Source: CAZBQG01 sp964493945 (GTDB lineage Bacteria; Pseudomonadota; Alphaproteobacteria; Rhodospirillales; UBA2165). From it: a stretch of DNA of 7,678 nt. The stretch lies in the NCBI GenBank assembly GCA_964493945.1, contig CAZBQG010000221.1, positions 1-7,678 of the forward strand. Direction: 5' to 3'. This document shows positions 6,924 to 7,678 of this stretch, piece by piece. Within the stretch, counting starts at the first letter, position 1. Every line of letters starts with the position of its first letter. The notes beneath the pieces were generated by a model. It was not told the origin of the DNA. It worked only from the letters and a program-made list of their open reading frames with translations, and made no database searches. Made by a program: the position numbers and the translations under genes.

Positions 6924-6953
6924 TTGCTTAATCCGGTCGCGATCCTTTATGGT
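6924..6953 (+). promoter_or_regulatory. weak sigma-70-like promoter candidate for the ACT gene
   Basis: TTGCTT (6924-6929) and TATGGT (6948-6953) are separated by 18 bases and lie about 40 bases before the ATG at 6992. Both hexamers match the consensus only in part (four of six each). The position in a divergent gap makes a promoter likely somewhere here; this exact assignment is uncertain. Confidence 0.25.
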
Positions 6954-6991
6954 GCGCGGCCCCGATACCCTCTAACTGGGAACCCAGGCCC

Positions 6992-7507
6992 ATGCCTCAT
7001 CTCGCCTTGATTTCAGTTTTTTGTCCGGATCGAACGGGCCTGGTTGCCGCCATCACCGGCAATTTGTTCGATCTGGGAGCCGATTTGGGCGACACCACCT
7101 TCGCCGTTCTGGGCACCGGCGCCGAATTCACGGCGGTCTGCGAAGTGCCTGATACGGCTAGCTTTGAAGAGGTGGAGAGTTCTCTGGCGGGGCTGGAGGA
7201 ATTGGCCCAGGCAAAAATCGGCGTGACCCCTTTTACCCTGGATGCCGGCCATGGCGCGGGCGGTACCATCACCCACCGGATTACGGTGCTGGGCGGTGAT
7301 CAGCCCGGTCTCATCGCCCGCCTCTGCGAGGTGTTTGGGGATTTCAAAGCCAATATAGTGCGCCTGTCGGCGGAGAGGATGCAGGATGGAAACTATGCCA
7401 TCCGCCTGTCCGTGGCCATTCCCGAAGACGCCGCCCCGGCCTGTCTGGCGACCGTCGCCAACACGGCCGAAGGCTTGCAGCTCGATTGCAAGGTGGAGTC
7501 CAGTTAG
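6992..7507 (+). CDS. two-ACT-domain regulatory protein (GcvR-like)
   Basis: A 171-residue cytoplasmic protein made of two ACT domains. ACT1 covers about 4-80 with ISVFCPDRTGLVAAITGNL; ACT2 covers about 94-169 with ITVLGGDQPGLIARLCEVF. The DRTGLV and DQPGLI turns are the places where ACT folds bind small ligands, usually amino acids. There is no enzyme domain and no DNA-binding helix-turn-helix, so it should act by contacting another protein. The two-ACT layout is that of GcvR, which in E. coli binds the activator GcvA to hold down the glycine-cleavage operon. I see no gcvA or gcv genes here, so the target is unknown. The ATG at 6992 has only a weak AGG upstream. The gene is divergent from the ElyC-like gene and is followed by mobile DNA. 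Confidence 0.85.
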   Translation: MPHLALISVFCPDRTGLVAAITGNLFDLGADLGDTTFAVLGTGAEFTAVCEVPDTASFEEVESSLAGLEELAQAKIGVTPFTLDAGHGAGGTITHRITVLGGDQPGLIARLCEVFGDFKANIVRLSAERMQDGNYAIRLSVAIPEDAAPACLATVANTAEGLQLDCKVESS

Positions 7508-7558
7508 CGTTTAACTTCTAGGTTTTGTACTCAATTACCGCCTGATTAACCAGCTTGT

Positions 7559-7591
7559 GATTCAAACACCGAAACAGTTGGAGTTTGAATC
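7559..7591 (+). repeat. perfect 9-base inverted repeat abutting the transposase start
   Basis: GATTCAAAC (7559-7567) and GTTTGAATC (7583-7591) are exact reverse complements with a 15-base loop. The right arm ends at the base before the transposase ATG (7592) and includes the last G of the likely ribosome binding site GGAG (7580-7583). In RNA read from the left it could form a hairpin that hides the start region. Confidence 0.7.
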
Positions 7592-7678
7592 ATGCGCTAC
7601 GATCTTACGGATTTCGAATGGTCAGGAGTTATGGCCAAAAGTGGTGTTTTGACACCTGAGTCAAGCGGCGACCAGATC
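7592..7678 (+). pseudogene. IS5-family transposase, 5' end only, disrupted after codon 11
   Basis: The first residues, MRYDLTDFEWS, are the familiar N-terminus of IS5-family transposases abundant in Alphaproteobacteria. GGAG lies eight bases before the ATG. Family members normally continue with an 'I-x-P-L-L-P' type motif; here the frame instead reads GVMAKSGVLTPESSGDQI to the window edge and shows no such motif. So similarity ends near position 7624 although the frame stays open. I infer that the copy is deleted internally or interrupted by another element. The following bases contain a small GGTGT-TTTG-ACACC hairpin (7643-7656), which may belong to that other element. The rest lies outside the window, so an intact partner fragment cannot be excluded. 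Confidence 0.6.

Noticed and set aside
1..7678. CRISPR array, tRNA or rRNA genes
   Set aside because: I saw no regularly spaced direct repeats, no cloverleaf-type sequence and no rRNA-like stretch on either strand.
1..7678. Circular element suggested by CAGATC near both ends
   Set aside because: A six-base match is expected by chance and the flanking bases do not agree.

Overview
The window reads as a piece of alphaproteobacterial chromosome, probably Rhodospirillales-like. The grounds are the protein styles (two-ACT regulator, MltB-type transglycosylase with a DGDGDG loop, zinc-less HolB) and the GC-rich core (42 of 60 bases in one block I counted at 1381-1440). The core is flanked on both sides by more AT-rich, mobile-looking DNA (24-30 of 60 bases GC in the blocks I counted at 1-60, 121-240 and 7501-7560).

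Left flank, 1-1024. A 61-residue four-cysteine protein (25-210, minus strand) has a strong ribosome binding site. A Shine-Dalgarno-like AGGAGG lies 13 bases past its stop, 5 bases from the window edge, so another gene probably starts just outside. From 321 to 936, minus-strand coding sequence is broken: a reading frame with no start, then a second one that must change frame twice to stay sensible. I read these as decayed accessory genes, perhaps prophage, of unrecognised function. At about 929-936 this material abuts a plus-strand, lysine-tailed reading frame (929-1024) that looks like the end of another gene, so a rearrangement junction probably lies there.

Core, 1047-6872, all minus strand. 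In transcription order: an ElyC/SanA/YdcF (DUF218) membrane protein, a MltB-family lytic transglycosylase, the lipoprotein RlpA (double-psi beta-barrel plus SPOR), a D-Ala-D-Ala carboxypeptidase (PBP5/6 type), thymidylate kinase (tmk) and DNA polymerase III delta prime (holB). The last three are tightly packed (1-base overlap dac/tmk, 4-base overlap tmk/holB) and look like an operon. The first four products all act at the envelope or on peptidoglycan: glycan cutting, denuded-glycan cutting and stem-peptide trimming. They are joined to two DNA-replication genes.

Right flank, 6873-7678. A 119-base divergent region separates the block from a plus-strand two-ACT-domain regulator (6992-7507). After it comes AT-rich DNA and the first 11 codons of an IS5-family transposase, preceded by a perfect 9-base inverted repeat. 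The similarity stops after codon 11, so the IS copy is deleted or interrupted there.

I did not find a convincing new defence or metabolic system. The less explained parts are the left-flank four-cysteine gene with its off-edge neighbour, the rearrangement junction near 930, and the broken IS5 start.
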